Positions 4,314 to 5,872 of a stretch of 5,872 nt of DNA are shown here, piece after piece. Position 1 is the stretch's first letter; each line of letters begins with the position of its first letter. The notes under the pieces are model-generated. The model had not been told where the DNA came from. It ran no database searches and saw only the letters and a list, made by a program, of their open reading frames with translations. Origin of the DNA: Lachnospiraceae bacterium (lineage in GTDB: Bacteria > Bacillota > Clostridia > Lachnospirales > Lachnospiraceae); contig CAAFTS010000098.1 of the NCBI GenBank assembly GCA_900765975.1, forward strand, positions 1-5,872. Direction: 5' to 3'. The position numbers and the translations under genes are program-made.

Positions 4314-5819
4314 ATGGACAGGTTAGTATATCTATTTGAATTGGATTCTGTTCGTAATTCGGAGCAGGAGGTAGAACGGGGGCAGCAGGCGCTGTATGAA
4401 GAAATCGTGTTGAATGGAAACAGTGTTGTTCTGTCTTTTAATCAGTTGTCGGATTCGGAGGCATTTCTTTATGCGGTAAAAGATCCAAAGAGTTATGAGC
4501 AGATCTTAGAGCTCTTTGAGATGGAAGTTTTGCGCTTTTCACCATTTGAAACGATTCGGACTCCTTCTCAGTATATCCAGGGGGCCATTGAAAAAGGAAA
4601 AGCAGTGGGGAATGACAACTTTATTTTTTCAGCCCTTCCGGTGAAATGTGAAGAAAAAGAACTGTTGGAGGAGATACAGAGGGCCCTTCGATTTAGTGAT
4701 TTGTCTGTGCTTCAGGAAAGTCTGGAAGAATGTCGTTCTATGCAGAAAAAGACACAAAATCTTGCCGAAGTAGAAACACTCAGAGAACAGGAAAAGAAGT
4801 TAGATTATATGATACGTTATATTCGTTTGATCCTACAGTTGAGTGTTCAGGATTTGAAAAAGAATCCGAGAAAAGATGAGCGTCGTATTACTTTTGTAGA
4901 ATGCTATCGGAGAGTCTGCCAGATGTTGAAAACAGGGATAGCGAGAGAATATATGGAGGATGAAGAAGCGTATATCCAGATTAATGCGCTTTTGCCGGAT
5001 GCATGGGAACGGCTTTCGAAAGTACATGATACGATATGTAGAAACAGTGTAAAAAGTAATCGAGATGAAAGAAATAATCGTACCAATTGGATACGGATCT
5101 TAAACGAAGTACATGCACCGGATGCTTATCTTGCAGAGGCCATTGTGGATCTTTGTTATAATTATGCGGTAGAATCCAGTATGGTGGGGATTAGCAGGCA
5201 TTATACAGAGCTTAAGGATGTTTCTTTTGAACAAGATTTTTCGATTCGATTGCAGCAGTATTGGCGCCAATATCAGCAGGCCATTCATTTGTTTGGCGAC
5301 CGGGATCAAGAACAGGTGAACGAGTATCAGATTCAGCAGCAAGACTGGGAGCAGGCGGTTCGGGTGATTCGGACCAATCAAGAATATCGAAAAAAGAGAA
5401 AACAAGAACAGAAGATTCGAATCGATGTGTATGAGACGGACTATGAGGAAGAAAAAAAAGAGTGGAACAAGATGATTTGGAAAAGCTTCTGGAGAAGTGG
5501 ACAGATTGCCTTTGGATATTTGGTTGCGTTTGTTGTCTTTGATCTGTTTTTAGGCTTTCTGGGTGGGGAGTTTGAAAGTGCCGGATTACAGCTGCATTTT
5601 CCAGCATGGGTGATGCAGATTGTGGATACGATTTTATTTGGAATTATAGCCTCTTTGGTTAGCACAAAATTTGGGATTCCGGATATCTTGGAAAGTATCC
5701 GAAATATTTTTATGTATTTTGTAGATGGAGTGGCGATCCGGAATAAACGGCAGAGGATTGCGTATCACCGGGAAGAGCATGGAAATCAGCCTGCAAATAA
5801 AAAGTCAAGGCTAAATTGA
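4314..5819 (+). CDS. Uncharacterised protein, soluble N-terminal region with two C-terminal membrane helices
   Basis: I do not recognise a named family for this 501-residue protein. The first ~110 residues start MDRLVYLFELDSVRNS and look like a compact alpha/beta domain, continuing with VVLSFNQLSDSEAFLYAV at 38-55. Residues about 115-175 are charged and helical, possibly coiled coil. The middle region (190-350) is helical with several Trp, Tyr and Cys residues. A very basic and acidic linker (355-390) leads to two hydrophobic helices at about 397-417 and 430-450, with a short charged loop (GGEFES) between. A basic tail follows (RNKRQR, KKSR), suggesting that both ends face the cytoplasm. There is no signal peptide and no nucleotide-binding, zinc or protease motif that I can see. 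AGGAAG at 4301-4306, inside the end of the VanZ gene, is its ribosome binding site. The direct junction with the VanZ gene suggests a shared membrane function. Confidence 0.88.
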   Translation: MDRLVYLFELDSVRNSEQEVERGQQALYEEIVLNGNSVVLSFNQLSDSEAFLYAVKDPKSYEQILELFEMEVLRFSPFETIRTPSQYIQGAIEKGKAVGNDNFIFSALPVKCEEKELLEEIQRALRFSDLSVLQESLEECRSMQKKTQNLAEVETLREQEKKLDYMIRYIRLILQLSVQDLKKNPRKDERRITFVECYRRVCQMLKTGIAREYMEDEEAYIQINALLPDAWERLSKVHDTICRNSVKSNRDERNNRTNWIRILNEVHAPDAYLAEAIVDLCYNYAVESSMVGISRHYTELKDVSFEQDFSIRLQQYWRQYQQAIHLFGDRDQEQVNEYQIQQQDWEQAVRVIRTNQEYRKKRKQEQKIRIDVYETDYEEEKKEWNKMIWKSFWRSGQIAFGYLVAFVVFDLFLGFLGGEFESAGLQLHFPAWVMQIVDTILFGIIASLVSTKFGIPDILESIRNIFMYFVDGVAIRNKRQRIAYHREEHGNQPANKKSRLN

Positions 5820-5872
5820 AAGAACATTGAAAATTTTATACAGGTTGAAAATTGGGTATCAAAATAAGACCA
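5820..5872. other. Right edge, short AT-rich intergenic sequence
   Basis: No terminator hairpin is seen directly after the TGA. TTGAAAATT occurs twice (5827-5835 and 5845-5853) with an 18-base period, which may be chance in AT-rich DNA or part of a promoter for a gene beyond the window. The operon may continue to the right. Confidence 0.4.

Noticed and set aside
5100..5665. Several minus-strand frames opposite the 501-residue gene
   Set aside because: They are overlapping antisense frames with low-complexity composition, and the plus-strand frame is long, well started and part of an operon.

Overview
The window looks like a chromosomal stretch from a low-GC Gram-positive anaerobe of the Clostridia, most likely a Lachnospiraceae member. 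The reasons are moderately AT-rich DNA (judged by eye), strong AGGAGG-type ribosome binding sites, sigma-A style promoters, and the style of the proteins (VanZ family, DUF234 ATPase, ImmA-type relics). This is inference from protein style, not from a search.

Layout. Positions 1-447 hold no convincing gene. They contain a locally GC-rich patch (about 250-390) with tandem hairpins. The last hairpin, read on the minus strand, ends in a U6 tract and is a good intrinsic terminator for the gene to its right. Positions 448-1593 (minus) encode a self-inhibited class II Fic AMP-transferase with a C-terminal winged helix. Positions 1594-1931 are a divergent regulatory region. It has four copies of the palindrome GAAATTTC on the fic side, two of them placed on the fic promoter, and a separate promoter with overlapping palindromes on the other side. 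Positions 1932-3329 (plus) encode an archaeal-type AAA/STAND-like ATPase with a C-terminal DUF234 nuclease-like domain.

Positions 3387-3811 are a scar: an XRE-type antitoxin or repressor gene that has lost its 3' end, joined out of frame to the last ~60 codons of an ImmA/IrrE-type protease gene. Positions 3825-5819 (plus) are a tight two-gene unit: a VanZ-family membrane protein (GTG start) abutting a 501-residue protein of unknown function with two C-terminal membrane helices.

How it fits together. The left half (fic, DUF234 ATPase, XRE/ImmA remnant) looks like accessory DNA of the stress, toxin-antitoxin or defence kind, with self-contained regulation for each gene. The right half (VanZ plus the unknown membrane protein) looks more like a stable cell-envelope operon. 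No complete known defence system, CRISPR array, tRNA, rRNA or intact transposase is visible. The most testable new points are the operator layout on the fic promoter, the minus-strand hairpin cluster, and the uncharacterised partner of VanZ.
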